Shown: positions 43,706-54,279, numbered from the stretch's first letter. The stretch is DNA of 61,679 nt from Candidatus Poribacteria bacterium (GCA_030748495.1 JASMLX010000023.1:1-61679), one strand, 5' to 3'. Made by a program: numbers and translations. Notes: generated by a model from the letters alone, not told the origin.

Positions 43706-44956
43706 GTGCAGATCCTTTTCTTTTCGATCACAGTTCCATTCCCGGCCATAGACGGGGGACGAATTCGTGTTCTCAATCTACTGAAACAAATTGCTAAAAC
43801 CGAGCAGGTTACCTTTCTGGCTCTGGAAACAACCGGGACAGACCAGGCCGGCATCGATTATTTAACCAAGTTAGGGATTGAGTGCCATCTGGTTCCTAAC
43901 TCGCCGGATCTACCACCAATTACGGTCCAAACAGTACTTCGTGCGATCTGGCAACGGCAACCGATTACGGTTGCCCGCTACGACCTACCGGCTTTAGCCC
44001 GCCAATTTCACCACCTGTTAGCAAATGCCGACAGTAGGTCGGCCCACTACGACCTGATCCACTATGAGATGTTTCACGCTGCCCAGTTTGCCGTCAAAAC
44101 AGATATCCCCACTGTATTATCGACCCAGAATGTGGATTCCTACATTTGGCGACGGTTAGGTCAGGAAACAAGAAACCCACTTAAAAAGGCGATTTACTGG
44201 TCACAGACGCTAGCATTTGCCCACTACGAGAGAGTTCGGGGTGCCGATTTCACTGCTGTGACTTGCGTCTCAGAAACCGATCAGGTGCTGTTGAAAAAAG
44301 CTCGTTCTGATTTGCCTGTCCATGTAATTCCAAACGGGGTGGATTTAGACCTCTACCAACCTGACCTTGGTCAGGAACGACCAGAAACGTTGATCTATAC
44401 CGGTAGTATGGATTGGTATCCGAACGAAGATGCGGTGATTTTTTTTCTGCAATCAATTCTACCCAACATCTGGCGAACTTATCCACAAGTGCGGTTGTCG
44501 GTGGTTGGACAGCGGCCAACCGAAAAGTTGAGGCGTGTGGTTGAAGAGACCACAACATCTAACACCCAAGGAGAAGTGGTTGTTACCGGACGTGTTGAGG
44601 ATGTAAAACCCTACATCGCTCAGGCTGGTGTCTACGTGGTTCCGTTACGCATCGGTGGTGGTACTCGCCTAAAGATCTTAGAGGCATTAGCTATGCAAAA
44701 GGCCATTGTTTCTACCACCGTTGGAGCAGAAGGACTGAATCTGGTTGACCAGCAGGAAATCGTGTTGGCAGACCGACCTGATCAATTTGCCGACTCCGTG
44801 ATCGGGTTGCTGGCGGATTCAGAACGAAGACGAAATTTGGGGTTAAAAGGCCGGGAACGGGTGGAACAAGATTACGGTTGGTCTGCTATCGGTAATAAGT
44901 TGAGACAGGTCTATCAAAATTTATTACAACCAAAGACTCGACAAGTAGACGATTAA
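43706..44956 (+). CDS. Glycosyltransferase, group 1 (GT4 type)
   Basis: The protein has 416 residues; the start is GTG 43706, 18 bases after the previous stop, without a strong Shine-Dalgarno. It is a GT-B fold enzyme: N-terminal FPAIDGGRIRVLNLL acceptor-side loop, DLIHYEM, VIPNGVDLDLYQP linker, then YTGSMDWYPNEDAV, VTGRVEDVKPYIAQA and the donor-binding VPLRIGGGTRLKILEALAM with its Glu. Such enzymes resemble those in exopolysaccharide clusters. An in-frame hairpin repeat at 44027-44043 encodes the AlaAspSerArgSer stretch near residue 108, just before the HYDLIHYE strand. Sugar and acceptor unknown. Confidence 0.9.
   Translation: MQILFFSITVPFPAIDGGRIRVLNLLKQIAKTEQVTFLALETTGTDQAGIDYLTKLGIECHLVPNSPDLPPITVQTVLRAIWQRQPITVARYDLPALARQFHHLLANADSRSAHYDLIHYEMFHAAQFAVKTDIPTVLSTQNVDSYIWRRLGQETRNPLKKAIYWSQTLAFAHYERVRGADFTAVTCVSETDQVLLKKARSDLPVHVIPNGVDLDLYQPDLGQERPETLIYTGSMDWYPNEDAVIFFLQSILPNIWRTYPQVRLSVVGQRPTEKLRRVVEETTTSNTQGEVVVTGRVEDVKPYIAQAGVYVVPLRIGGGTRLKILEALAMQKAIVSTTVGAEGLNLVDQQEIVLADRPDQFADSVIGLLADSERRRNLGLKGRERVEQDYGWSAIGNKLRQVYQNLLQPKTRQVDD
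44027..44043. repeat. CGAC/GTCG hairpin repeat (copy G) inside the glycosyltransferase gene
   Basis: GCCGAC (44027-44032), loop AGTAG, GTCGGC (44038-44043): six perfect pairs, in frame within coding sequence. The loop and right arm (GTAGGTCG) match copy D at 36420-36432. Confidence 0.45.
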
Positions 44957-45087
44957 AATAAGCCTTGCTAAATTCGCCAATATCCCATAAGATGTTAGAC
45001 TAATAGTAATAGATTTTAATGGAAGAGGCCAGTTGGCCGATTGACATATTAGTGAATGGGTGGGTAAATAGGGAGATGTAAATCAAG

Positions 45088-45681
45088 ATGTCACGATCAG
45101 ACGGAATTTGGCAAGAGGTCGGGAAGTATAACGACCGGAAAAAGATCGAACAAGATATTACAGCCTTGTTGAAGCAGATGGAACTATTTGAAGATTTAAG
45201 CGATCGCGATTTGCGACAGATTGCGCAAATCGCCTACCGTCGTTTTTATGCAGCCGGCGAAGCGATTGTTATCGAAGGGCAAGATGCGGCTGGAATGTAT
45301 ATTATTATGGATGGCGAGGTAGAGGTAACAAAAGAGCTGGCAGACGGTTCCGTCGTCCGTTTGGCCACGCTAGACAGTGGCAACTTTTTTGGCGATGTTG
45401 GGTTGATCGACAATTCGCCTCGCACAGCGACTGTGCAAGCAGTTCGTGATTCTGAGATGATCGGTTTTTTTCGACCTGAGCTATTGGACCTAATGGATTC
45501 TCAGGCCCGTTTAGCCTCCAACCTAATTTTTACTTTAGCTAAAATTGTTGCTTCTCGATTGCGGTTCACTAACCGAAAACTGCAGGAGGCACAAAGCGAG
45601 ATCGACCAGTTGAAAACTACCCTTGAGACATTACAGGTATCGGAAGCAGATCAAACAAAAATAAAGGCTGAGATTGTTTAA
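45088..45681 (+). CDS. Cyclic-nucleotide-binding-domain protein with C-terminal coiled coil
   Basis: The protein has 197 residues from ATG 45088 (GGGAG upstream). Residues about 30-150 are a cNMP-binding beta-roll: LFEDLSDRDLRQIAQ, GEAIVIEGQDAAGMYIIMDG, and the phosphate-binding cassette FFGDVGLIDNSPRTATV. Residues about 155-195 form a helix and coiled coil (LQEAQSEIDQLKTTLETLQ). No DNA-binding helix-turn-helix is present, so it is not a Crp-type regulator; it more likely passes a cyclic-nucleotide signal by protein contact. The next gene, a PerM-type transporter, starts 10 bases later, making that transporter a candidate partner. Confidence 0.85.
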   Translation: MSRSDGIWQEVGKYNDRKKIEQDITALLKQMELFEDLSDRDLRQIAQIAYRRFYAAGEAIVIEGQDAAGMYIIMDGEVEVTKELADGSVVRLATLDSGNFFGDVGLIDNSPRTATVQAVRDSEMIGFFRPELLDLMDSQARLASNLIFTLAKIVASRLRFTNRKLQEAQSEIDQLKTTLETLQVSEADQTKIKAEIV

Positions 45682-45691
45682 GGGGATCAAT

Positions 45692-46963
45692 ATGGAAAGC
45701 CAATCAACAACACAAACGGAGGTTCAACCCACTGATTCGATCGAAGTACTGACTGAAACGCTGCTTCCACTTTCAACAACCTTAGCAAACATTTCCAGTA
45801 GTAACCGAGCATTAAGCCGTGAGTCCCGAAAACAGACACAAGGTATTCAAGAGCAAAACATTTCTCTCCGATTGATTAGTATGACCATGATGATCGTTTT
45901 CATCGCTATTCTGGCCTCCTTGATCTACTTGATACGGGATACCCTAACCATCATCATGATCTCCTTCTTGATCGCCTATATTCTAGCACCTTTAGTCGAT
46001 TATTTTGAAGGGCTCGGTATTCCCAGGTCCCTTGCCGTTACAGGGGTCACGCTGGGCATTCTAGCTGAAGTTGTCATCGGTTTGATTTTTGTTGTCATCA
46101 CCGTAGCAAATCAGTTGGATCAGCTCCAAGCGAGTCAAGACCAAGCCATGGTTGGGCAAGTAGAGCAGATACTGAATTCCTTACCCCCTGTTTGGCAAAC
46201 CAGGTTGATTGAGCTATTGCGGGTTGAAGTTGATGCTAGCGGATCAAGTTTGGATACACAACAGGTCATCGAGGCTTCTATGAAGCGATTGGAAGAGCTA
46301 ATCATCGGCCAGTCAAATCAGATTATTGGGGCTACTAGAGGTCTATTTTCCGCCTTTATCAACGGTATCATTATTTTATTCACCTCATTTTTCTTTTTGA
46401 GTGGTGGGCGAAAGATGAAAAAGGCTTTTATGCGATCTATTCCTAACCGCATCTTTGAACCGATTTTGGTCTTATTGGATGGCATTGACCAACAACTTGG
46501 CGATTACCTCCGAAGCCGTGTTATCCAAACCGGGATTATTGCGGCGGTTTGTATGGTTGGATACGTCATACTAGGGTTGCCCCTTGCCATCATACTAGGT
46601 GTCATTGCTGGACTGGCTAATCTGATTCCTTATATTGGTCCTTTCCTTGGGGCTATTCCTGCCATTATCATGGTTCTGGTTGGCTCCAGATTTGGCCTGG
46701 GTACTAGCTTAGGAGGTATTGCCATCATCACCGTTGGTGTCCAAATTATCGATACGGCTCTGATTACTCCACTTTTGATTGGCAAGAGCGTTGAGCTTGA
46801 CCCGATTACAACAGTGGTCGTAGTTCTGGTCGGTGAGCAACTTTTGGGACTGATCGGCATGTTAATGGCCGTTCCATTGACCGCCATGTTAAAGCTGATC
46901 TGTCAGGAATTAGTCACCCAATTTAGAGGTTACTCCAGATCCTTTACTTATGGCAGCTCATAA
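45692..46963 (+). CDS. AI-2E/PerM (UPF0118) family membrane transporter
   Basis: The protein has 423 residues from ATG 45692, with AAGGGG upstream; an in-frame TTG at 45674 would overlap the previous gene and is less likely. A soluble N-terminus of about 55 residues (Gln/Ser/Thr-rich) precedes about eight membrane helices; family landmarks are ISFLIAYILAPLVDYFEGLG, LGLPLAIILGVIAGLANLIP, YIGPFLGAIPAI and LLIGKSVELDPITTVVVVL. Members export small molecules or sodium ions; autoinducer transport is only one reported role. Downstream of a cNMP-binding protein, which may regulate it. The stop touches the next start (TAAGTG). Confidence 0.88.
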   Translation: MESQSTTQTEVQPTDSIEVLTETLLPLSTTLANISSSNRALSRESRKQTQGIQEQNISLRLISMTMMIVFIAILASLIYLIRDTLTIIMISFLIAYILAPLVDYFEGLGIPRSLAVTGVTLGILAEVVIGLIFVVITVANQLDQLQASQDQAMVGQVEQILNSLPPVWQTRLIELLRVEVDASGSSLDTQQVIEASMKRLEELIIGQSNQIIGATRGLFSAFINGIIILFTSFFFLSGGRKMKKAFMRSIPNRIFEPILVLLDGIDQQLGDYLRSRVIQTGIIAAVCMVGYVILGLPLAIILGVIAGLANLIPYIGPFLGAIPAIIMVLVGSRFGLGTSLGGIAIITVGVQIIDTALITPLLIGKSVELDPITTVVVVLVGEQLLGLIGMLMAVPLTAMLKLICQELVTQFRGYSRSFTYGSS

Positions 46964-47287
46964 GTGAGAGTTGCTTCACTGACAAGATTGAAAATTTACT
47001 CTTCACTATTTAAATTAGCAACTGTTGTTCTCCTTTTATCGCCAATTTACACAACGGTTTTCGCCAGCGAAGAACTGCCTGACAACCCAAACAAAATAGT
47101 CGACAGTTCAACTGAACTCCGGCCGGAAACCGGCCAACAAAGATTGGATGAGAACCCCAGCGAGACAACTAAAAAACAAATCAACCCACCCTTTTGGTTT
47201 AGTTTAATAATTATTGGACTTTTAGGTCTATCTTTACGCAACTCAGGAATGTTGTTCTTTCTTAAAAAGCGTCGTAATTCACCATAA
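46964..47287 (+). CDS. Small membrane protein, unknown
   Basis: The protein has 107 residues from GTG 46964, which directly follows the TAA of the transporter gene. It has an N-terminal hydrophobic signal-like segment (about 10-34), a polar Glu/Pro/Asn stretch, a second helix (about 75-95) and a basic end KKRRNSP, i.e. a segment outside the membrane flanked by two helices, or a signal peptide plus one helix with its tail inside. I do not recognise a family. It is the third gene of the cNMP-PerM unit. Confidence 0.55.
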   Translation: MRVASLTRLKIYSSLFKLATVVLLLSPIYTTVFASEELPDNPNKIVDSSTELRPETGQQRLDENPSETTKKQINPPFWFSLIIIGLLGLSLRNSGMLFFLKKRRNSP

Positions 47288-47314
47288 TCCGGACGGGATT
47301 TGCTGAAGCTCTAA

Positions 47315-47832
47315 ATGCTCAGACTTCGAAATATCACCAAATCTTTCGGCCAACAGGTTGCCGTCGATCAGATAACCTTCCGATCAGGTCAAAACCATCC
47401 CCTACTCGGTGAAAACAGCGCCGGTAAATTGACGTTGATGGATCTGATCTATGCACTCTCTCAACCCGGTGCAGGTAAAATTGTCATGATGGCTGCGTCA
47501 TCAGGCTCAACTCACCCAACGAGGCAGTAGCGCTGGATATTGACACGGTATACCAGCACTTCATGTTATTTTCAACATTGACTGTTGCCAAAAACATTTT
47601 CCTCAGTCAATCTGAGGAACTACTTCTAGTTCTTGGCCAACTTAAAGCCGAAGGTCGCCTGATTATCTTTATTAGCCACAAACTGAAAGAGGTGCTGGAC
47701 CTCAGCGACGGGATTTTCGTTATCTTCGATGGACGTCTGACCGAAGCCATCCAATTTCGTAAAAACCTACCTCAACTCGGCCTATTGATGGCCGGTTCGC
47801 TATCAATGATTAATAATCAATGTTCATCGTAG
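47315..47832 (+). pseudogene. Broken sugar-type ABC transporter ATPase
   Basis: The first piece reads MLRLRNITKSFGQQVAVDQI and GENSAGKLTLMDLIYALSQP, the start and a damaged Walker A (Leu replaces Ser) of the simple-sugar/BMP-type ATPases. After a frameshift near 47500 it continues RLNSPNEAVALDIDTVYQHF (Q-loop) and STLTVAKNIFL, then jumps to LKAEGRLIIFISHKLKEVLD. The segment with the signature and Walker B motifs is deleted. The reading ends at 47832. It cannot be a working ATPase. Confidence 0.8.
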
Positions 47833-47842
47833 ACTGCTAGAC

Positions 47843-50257
47843 ATGATGAACTGGCGATTGAAACTGATTAGCGTCTCCGTCATACTGGCAGTAGTTTTTG
47901 TTCTTCACATCCGCTTGGTGCGCTTCTCCACCACTGTTAGCCGTGGCGCGCTTGACGCCGTTATCTGTATCGGTAAGGTCATCCGCCTGAATACGACGGA
48001 AGATATCGACCAGATTGTTAGCCTACAGATCACCTCTGGCCGATTCCGGGGTCAGACAATCGACTTCAACAACAAAAAGATCGGCCGTATCTTCAGTGAC
48101 CGTGACTTTTTCATCGGCAACCGCGTTTTTTTAGAAATACCGCTTCGTAGCAAAGATCAGCAGACGGTCACTTCGGTTCAATTACTGGAACGGTTTCGTA
48201 CGCCCTTTCTGCTTTACCTGGCAGGTATCTTTAGCTGCCTGATGGTATTGGTCGGTGGCGTGAAAGGAATTCGCGCCTTGCTGGCACTTTGCGTCTCTGC
48301 CATGGTCGTCTTCTTCATCCTGCTACCGTTACTGGTTAAAGGCTACAACCCTATTACAGTAGCACTGGCTATTTCTGCGCTGCTAACTGTGTTGACCTTC
48401 GTCTTTATCACCGGGCTGAGCCGAAAAGTGGTCTCCGGTGTCATCGGCACATTAGGCGGGTTGGCAGCAGTTGGTATCCTATCGGTGATCTGTCAAAGGG
48501 TGATGTACTTCACTGGTTTAGCCGAAGAGTTTGGTTACTTGGAACTCGGTATTGCCCTCTGGCGAACACCAGCCTCACACGGTTGGAATTTCCATGGCAT
48601 CTTGGTGGCAGGTATGATTTTAGGTGCAGTTGGTGCTATGATGGATGTCGCCATGTCGATTTCATCTGCCGTCTACGAAGTCAAGACGGTCAACCCAAGG
48701 GTAACAGTGCACCAAGCGATTAGCGCCGGTATGAACGTCGGGAGAGACGTAATGGGCACCATGGCTGATACCCTGATCTTTGCTTATCTGGGCGCTGATA
48801 TTATTACCCTTCTCCTGCCCCGGATCGAGTTCCCAGAGGTCGGCGTTTCCTATCCCTTTCTGCGGTTGATCAACGACGAGGCGACCGCTGTTTCTCTGAT
48901 TCAAGCCATTGTCGGTACCATAGGCCTGGTACTAACAGTGCCGATTACGGCAGTGGTGGCAGGATTGTCTACCCGCTGGGCAATGCCTGCCGATGACGAT
49001 GACCGAGCTGGCCCAGCGGGAGCCGTCGGCATCGTTCAGGAACCGGCCGAGATCGGCACAGGTCATAACATACCTTACCTGGTCCCCATCGCCCTGATGG
49101 TGGTCATCGGTCTGACGTTTTTGTTGCAACACCGGATCCAGCGAGAAGCGGCCGCCATCTCCACTTTCACCGGAAGTGAGGGTGAAATTCTATCCACATC
49201 TGAATATGTGAAGGGTCGTATCCTGCGGCGGTTAGAGCAGAATACATCCAGTAACGCCAGGCAAAACGACATCCTAGAAATCAAGGTTATGTCCGGCATG
49301 TATAAAGGGCAACAGATGGTGGTACGGAACATCATTACCCCCAACATGCCGTTGCTGAGCATCCCCGCGGAACCGGGCGACATTGTACTCTGCCGGTTGG
49401 GTGGCACCCCGGACCAGGTGGGACTGGTCAAGCAGGTACAGGAATACGGTCGGGACCGGTTTCTGATCTGGATGTTGGGATTGATGTTGATCTGCGTCAT
49501 CTTGGTGGGTCGTGACGAAGGGGTCAGAACCGTTTGTGCCCTGGTCGGCGCCGGCATTGTGGTCTACTTCTTTATGTTGCCCCTGATCGCAGACGGTAAA
49601 CCGCCTGTCTTGATCGTCACTTTGAGCAGCGGTATGATCGCTTTTTGTTCGCTGGTCTTTGTGATTGGCCCCAGCCGAAAGACCTTTTCCGCTGTTCTCG
49701 GAACTATGGGCGGAGTGATGACATCGGCGGTGATAGTCATTGCCGCCCAGCAATTTCTCCACTTTAGCGGCATGGAAGATGCAATAGCCGTCGACATCGT
49801 AGAGGCCCTGCGGACACCGCCCTTCAATTTTCAACAACTGTTGCTTGCTGGAATGCTGATCGGTCTTCTAGGCGTAGCAGTTGACGGCGCCATTGAAGTC
49901 TCTTCTTCGATGGAAGAAATTCGTCGAGCTAACCCCAGTATGTCCAACTGGAGGCTGATTACCTCCGGTATGAATGTGGGTACCGACATCCTAGGCACTA
50001 TGGTCAACACGCTGGTCTTCGCCTGCCTCGGTGTTCGCTTGCTGTTGTTGATGGCCGTAGCCTCTCCCGACCTCCAACTCTTCCAATATCCACCGGTTGA
50101 ATTGCTTAGCGTCGGCATGATGTCAGCCGAGATTCTGCGTATCTTGGCTGGCACCCTCGGCTTGGTGTTGACCATTCCGATTACGGCCCTGATCTCCGGA
50201 TTCTGGAATTGGCGTGCGGTTGGTCGAACGAAAGGTCGTGTAGGAAAAAGGGCATAA
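47843..50257 (+). CDS. Tandem YibE/F-family membrane protein (two family copies in one chain)
   Basis: The protein has 804 residues from ATG 47843 (or 47846; no Shine-Dalgarno seen). Ordinary YibE/F proteins are about 350-400 residues. Here residues about 1-385 and about 405-795 each repeat the whole plan: a soluble beta-domain (SGRFRGQTIDFNN in the first, SGMYKGQQMVVRN in the second), then helices with GLSRKVVSGVIGTLGGL or GPSRKTFSAVLGTMGGV, GMILGAVGAMMDVAMSISSA or GMLIGLLGVAVDGAIEVSSS, and GTIGLVLTVPITA or GTLGLVLTIPITA. The join is a charged linker around 387-410. The two halves have diverged clearly, so the fusion is old. Function of the family is unknown. The preceding ABC gene is dead. 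Confidence 0.88.
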   Translation: MMNWRLKLISVSVILAVVFVLHIRLVRFSTTVSRGALDAVICIGKVIRLNTTEDIDQIVSLQITSGRFRGQTIDFNNKKIGRIFSDRDFFIGNRVFLEIPLRSKDQQTVTSVQLLERFRTPFLLYLAGIFSCLMVLVGGVKGIRALLALCVSAMVVFFILLPLLVKGYNPITVALAISALLTVLTFVFITGLSRKVVSGVIGTLGGLAAVGILSVICQRVMYFTGLAEEFGYLELGIALWRTPASHGWNFHGILVAGMILGAVGAMMDVAMSISSAVYEVKTVNPRVTVHQAISAGMNVGRDVMGTMADTLIFAYLGADIITLLLPRIEFPEVGVSYPFLRLINDEATAVSLIQAIVGTIGLVLTVPITAVVAGLSTRWAMPADDDDRAGPAGAVGIVQEPAEIGTGHNIPYLVPIALMVVIGLTFLLQHRIQREAAAISTFTGSEGEILSTSEYVKGRILRRLEQNTSSNARQNDILEIKVMSGMYKGQQMVVRNIITPNMPLLSIPAEPGDIVLCRLGGTPDQVGLVKQVQEYGRDRFLIWMLGLMLICVILVGRDEGVRTVCALVGAGIVVYFFMLPLIADGKPPVLIVTLSSGMIAFCSLVFVIGPSRKTFSAVLGTMGGVMTSAVIVIAAQQFLHFSGMEDAIAVDIVEALRTPPFNFQQLLLAGMLIGLLGVAVDGAIEVSSSMEEIRRANPSMSNWRLITSGMNVGTDILGTMVNTLVFACLGVRLLLLMAVASPDLQLFQYPPVELLSVGMMSAEILRILAGTLGLVLTIPITALISGFWNWRAVGRTKGRVGKRA

Positions 50258-50540
50258 GGCAGAAGGAGAAAGAATTTGTGGTCTTGGCACACAGTCACTA
50301 ACTTCAAATTTTAAAGGCAGACCTGCGCGATATTTAACCCGTGAGTTCACTTATATGAACTGCTGTCTTAACTCTTCTGACAAATAAGCGAAGCATACTA
50401 TATACAAAGGAAAAGGAAACGCTCTAGCTTAAATATCTGAATCAGAAAAGCAGTTAATCAAGGATAGAGATCGGGGCTCTATTTCTACTAGTTTTTTATT
50501 GGCATGGTTGCAGCCTCTATTTTACGGCTAACATTTGGCC

Positions 50541-50569
50541 TTGACAAGCAGTTGCCTTTTTGTAATAAT
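50541..50569 (+). promoter_or_regulatory. Sigma-70 promoter of the cytochrome / DUF1501 operon
   Basis: TTGACA (50541-50546), a 17-bp spacer and AATAAT (50564-50569): eleven of twelve consensus bases. Transcription should start near 50576, about 63 bases before the ATG. The rest of the 380-base gap (50258-50540) shows no gene or terminator I can support. Confidence 0.65.
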
Positions 50570-50638
50570 GAAGTCTATTTCCGGAACGGAATTAGCACTG
50601 AACCGACACAGTTTTCTGCATAAATTGAAGGTGAAAAC

Positions 50639-53600
50639 ATGATCCTCTCGCTCCAGAAACCGGTAATATCAAACCGAGATACGAGATTAAGAATGACCTT
50701 TCACATCCTTGCCAGCAAGTGTATTCTGCCTTCCGCCCGGGCTGATTACATTCACTTATGCTATACGGTACTACTATTGGCACTAGTCGCTTCACCATTT
50801 TGCCAGGTGCTCGCAGATGACGTTGATTTCGGTCGAGATATTCAACCGATTTTATCAGATAAGTGCTATGCTTGCCATGGACCAGACGAAAAGCAACGGA
50901 AAGCCAACCTGCGATTAGATCTAAAAACCTCCACCTTGGCCGAACGTGACGATTATTTTATTATTTCGCCGGGACAACCGTCCGAAAGCCGACTTTACCA
51001 ACGGGTCACGGCTGAACATACAAAAGACTTGATGCCACCGCTCGATTCGGAGATTTCTCTCTCTCAAGCAGAAGTAGATCTGCTTAAACGGTGGATTGAA
51101 GAAGGGGCTAAGTGGAAAGGGCATTGGTCATTCACAGCTCCGCAGCGACCAGAAGTTTCTCCCGACCGGCGAGGACATCCAATTGACTATTTTATTCAAA
51201 AACGCCTAAAACTCGCAGAATTGGCCAATTCGCCCCAAGCTAATAAGAGATCATTGATTCGGCGAGTGACGTTTGACCTGACGGGATTGCCTCCCACGAG
51301 CCAAGAGATCAACCAATTTCTATCGGATGATAGTCCAACTGCTTACGAACATCTAGTGGATCGATTATTAGCCAAACCACAATACGGAGAACATATGGCC
51401 AGATTTTGGTTAGATGTTGCCCGCTATGGCGACACACACGGTTTACACTTAGACAATTTTCGCCAAATGTGGCCTTATCGTGATTGGGTAATTCAGGCCT
51501 TCAACCAAAATATGCCGTTCGACCAGTTTACTATCGAGCAGTTGGCTGGTGACCTATTACCAGAACCGACACTGGGTCAAAAAATTGCTACTGGTTTTAA
51601 TCGCTGTAATGTCACTACTAGTGAAGGTGGTTCTATTGCTGAGGAATATTATGTTCGCTATGCGATTGATCGAGCCAGTACCACCGCAACGGTCTGGATG
51701 GGGCTAACGATGGGATGCGCCGTTTGCCATAATCACAAATTTGACCCAATTACACAAAAAGAATTCTATGAATTCTATGCTTACTTTAACAACATTACTG
51801 AGCAAGCAATGGATGGAAATGCCCAAGCCGTTCCACCTGTGGTCAAAGTGCCAACATCCGACCAAATAGAGGAACTAGAACAGATCAGCCAAAAAATCGA
51901 AGATTTGAAGGTAGAGCAACAACAACCGATTCCAGAAGTGGATGCCGAGCAACGAAAATGGGAAAGTCAATTGCCACGCTGGACCATTCTACAACCGACA
52001 ACTTACACTTCAGCCGGTGGCGCTAAGCTAGAAGTACAGGTTGATAATTCGATTTTAGCCAGCGGTAAAAATCCTGACCGCGAGGTCTATCAGATCGAAG
52101 CCAAACTAAAAGCAGGATATTACACTGCCATTCGCCTGGAAGGGTTGACAGATCAGTCTCTACCCCACATAGGGGCTGGTAGAAGCAAGAATAGTAATGT
52201 GGTACTGAGTGAGTTTGAAGCCAAATTTGCCACCTCAAACCGGCCTAACCAGTGGCAGAAAATTGAGTTTAGTCGAGCTTGGGCTGACCATGAACAACCA
52301 AACGGTGACTTCAAGGTTGCAAATGCTATTGATGGTAAAGCCGAAACAGGTTGGGCTACTGACGGAGCCAATAAGCGTGAAAACCGACAGGCAATCTTCT
52401 TAGCCAAAGAGGCGTTTGGTGATAATACCGACATTCAACTCCGTGTTTGGCTCAAACATGAGTCCCCTCACATCCAACACAACTTTGGTCGGGTTCGTTT
52501 GGCGACTACGGTATCAGATAAGTATGCACAGATGAAGCCTAGACCCACTGTAGAAAACTGGTATTCCGTTGGCCCATTTCCAACTGAGAATTTTGCCCAG
52601 GTACACGAGCCGGAGGAGTCGGCTGTTAACTTGGTCCAAACCTATGAAGTTGGGAACAAAACCTTAGCTTGGAAAGAAGAAAAAAAATACGACGATGGTA
52701 AAATCCATTCGACACAGATTCCAGACAAGCATTCACTCTTTCTCTATCGCCAAATTAACTCGTCTGCTGCTCAACGAATCACGCTGTCATTGGGGAGTGA
52801 TGATGCGATTAAAGGGTGGGTCAATGGTACCGAGGTATTGGCTAACGACGTTAGCCGCGGTGTAGCGATTGGGCAAGATCAGGTAGTAGTCAACCTCAAT
52901 CAGGGGAAAAACGAAATTTTGCTGAAGATCATCAACTATGGCGGGGCATCCGGCTTTTATTTTGCCTTGCCAGATAAGGTAGAGCTGATACCAGCACATT
53001 TAGTCGATTTAGCTGTTGTTGCCGAATCGGAACGAAGTGAAGAACAGGAAAAAGAGTTTCGCCTATACTATCGCGCTCATCTGTCGCCATATCAAGCCTT
53101 GAAACAGATTCGGAAATCACTCAAGGAAAACGAGACCAAAAAAACTGCCATCGAAAGTGTCATTGCTACCACGTTAGTCATGGCCGAGCGAGAAACACCT
53201 CGTGGTGCCTACATGTTGCATCGTGGAGATTACACTAAACGTAGAGAACAGGTCAGGCCTGACACTCCTGACATTTTGCCTCCTATACCTGCCGATTCTC
53301 CACCAAATCGGATGGCTGTGGCCAATTGGTTGGTTTCCCCCCAACACCCACTCACTTCGCGAGTGGCAGTCAATAGGTTGTGGCAGCAGATATTTGGTAC
53401 GGGAATCGTGAAAACGGCGGAGGACTTTGGTAGTCAAGGTGAGCGTCCTAGCCATCCTCAATTGCTGGATTGGTTAGCTACTGAGTTTATCCAAACTGAT
53501 TGGGATATTAAGCGGATGGTTCGATTGCTAGTAACATCTGCTGCCTACAAGCAGACAGCCAATGTTACCGATCAAATGTTGAACAAAGATCCTGATAACC

Positions 53601-54259
53601 GTCTTTACGCCCGTGGGCCAAGATATCGCTTGGATGCTGAGATGATTAGGGATCAAGCCCTAGCCGTTAGTGGCCTGCTACATCAAAAGATTGGTGGCCC
53701 AAGCGTCAAGCCACCTCAACCCGACGGCCTTTGGCATGCAGTAGCCTATACGGACTCAAATACAGCTCGCTTTGTTCAAGATGAAGGAAAGGATAAAGTG
53801 CATCGTCGCAGTCTCTACACGTTCTGGAAGCGAACGGCACCACCACCCCAAATGGCGATTATGGACGCCCCATCACGCGAGGTCTGCACCATTCGCCGTG
53901 AACGGACCAACACGCCACTACAAGCCCTGATGCTGATGAACGATCCACAATTTTTGGAAGCTGCTCGTGCTCTGGCTGAACGAATTCTCAAAGAAGGGGG
54001 TGTCACTATTCAAGAGCAGTTGGCCTTCGGCTTCGAGTTAGCCACAGCTCGGTTGCCTGATGAACGGGAAATCTCGATTTTACAAAGTACCCTAGAAAAT
54101 CACCTATCCCAATTCCAGTCAGATCCAGAGTCAGCACAACAGTTAATCAAAATTGGTGAATCCATGGCAAATGAATCAATAGAAACGACTAAGTTAGCCG
54201 CTTGGACCATGATTGCTAATCTGATTCTGAATTTGGATGAAGTTTTAACTAAAGGATAA
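50639..54259 (+). CDS. Large secreted PSCyt1/DUF1549/DUF1553 cytochrome-like protein
   Basis: The protein has 1206 residues from ATG 50639 (GAAGGTG upstream); an ATG at residue 19 is an alternative giving a more usual signal peptide ending CQVLAD. A c-type heme site CYACH (Cys76, Cys79, His80) lies in the PSCyt1 domain. DUF1549 follows (about 185-390, [37 protein letters not shown]) and ends with a second Cxx[13 protein letters not shown], near residue 360. A central region (about 440-760) has beta-sandwich character, with a [16 protein letters not shown] jelly roll. DUF1553 spans about 885-1170 ([37 protein letters not shown]). These proteins are expanded in Planctomycetes-like bacteria with a partner DUF1501 protein, as here 20 bases downstream. 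Proposed role: redox step in polymer breakdown; unproven. Confidence 0.92.
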   Translation: MILSLQKPVISNRDTRLRMTFHILASKCILPSARADYIHLCYTVLLLALVASPFCQVLADDVDFGRDIQPILSDKCYACHGPDEKQRKANLRLDLKTSTLAERDDYFIISPGQPSESRLYQRVTAEHTKDLMPPLDSEISLSQAEVDLLKRWIEEGAKWKGHWSFTAPQRPEVSPDRRGHPIDYFIQKRLKLAELANSPQANKRSLIRRVTFDLTGLPPTSQEINQFLSDDSPTAYEHLVDRLLAKPQYGEHMARFWLDVARYGDTHGLHLDNFRQMWPYRDWVIQAFNQNMPFDQFTIEQLAGDLLPEPTLGQKIATGFNRCNVTTSEGGSIAEEYYVRYAIDRASTTATVWMGLTMGCAVCHNHKFDPITQKEFYEFYAYFNNITEQAMDGNAQAVPPVVKVPTSDQIEELEQISQKIEDLKVEQQQPIPEVDAEQRKWESQLPRWTILQPTTYTSAGGAKLEVQVDNSILASGKNPDREVYQIEAKLKAGYYTAIRLEGLTDQSLPHIGAGRSKNSNVVLSEFEAKFATSNRPNQWQKIEFSRAWADHEQPNGDFKVANAIDGKAETGWATDGANKRENRQAIFLAKEAFGDNTDIQLRVWLKHESPHIQHNFGRVRLATTVSDKYAQMKPRPTVENWYSVGPFPTENFAQVHEPEESAVNLVQTYEVGNKTLAWKEEKKYDDGKIHSTQIPDKHSLFLYRQINSSAAQRITLSLGSDDAIKGWVNGTEVLANDVSRGVAIGQDQVVVNLNQGKNEILLKIINYGGASGFYFALPDKVELIPAHLVDLAVVAESERSEEQEKEFRLYYRAHLSPYQALKQIRKSLKENETKKTAIESVIATTLVMAERETPRGAYMLHRGDYTKRREQVRPDTPDILPPIPADSPPNRMAVANWLVSPQHPLTSRVAVNRLWQQIFGTGIVKTAEDFGSQGERPSHPQLLDWLATEFIQTDWDIKRMVRLLVTSAAYKQTANVTDQMLNKDPDNRLYARGPRYRLDAEMIRDQALAVSGLLHQKIGGPSVKPPQPDGLWHAVAYTDSNTARFVQDEGKDKVHRRSLYTFWKRTAPPPQMAIMDAPSREVCTIRRERTNTPLQALMLMNDPQFLEAARALAERILKEGGVTIQEQLAFGFELATARLPDEREISILQSTLENHLSQFQSDPESAQQLIKIGESMANESIETTKLAAWTMIANLILNLDEVLTKG

Positions 54260-54279
54260 TTCAACGAAAGGTAAGACGA

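Noticed and set aside
24298..44043. Possible CRISPR array from the repeated hairpins
   Set aside because: Copies are dispersed over 20 kb, unevenly spaced and variable; no cas genes are present.
47315..47530. Short intact ABC ATPase domain
   Set aside because: Walker A is damaged and signature plus Walker B are deleted; a pseudogene is the better reading.
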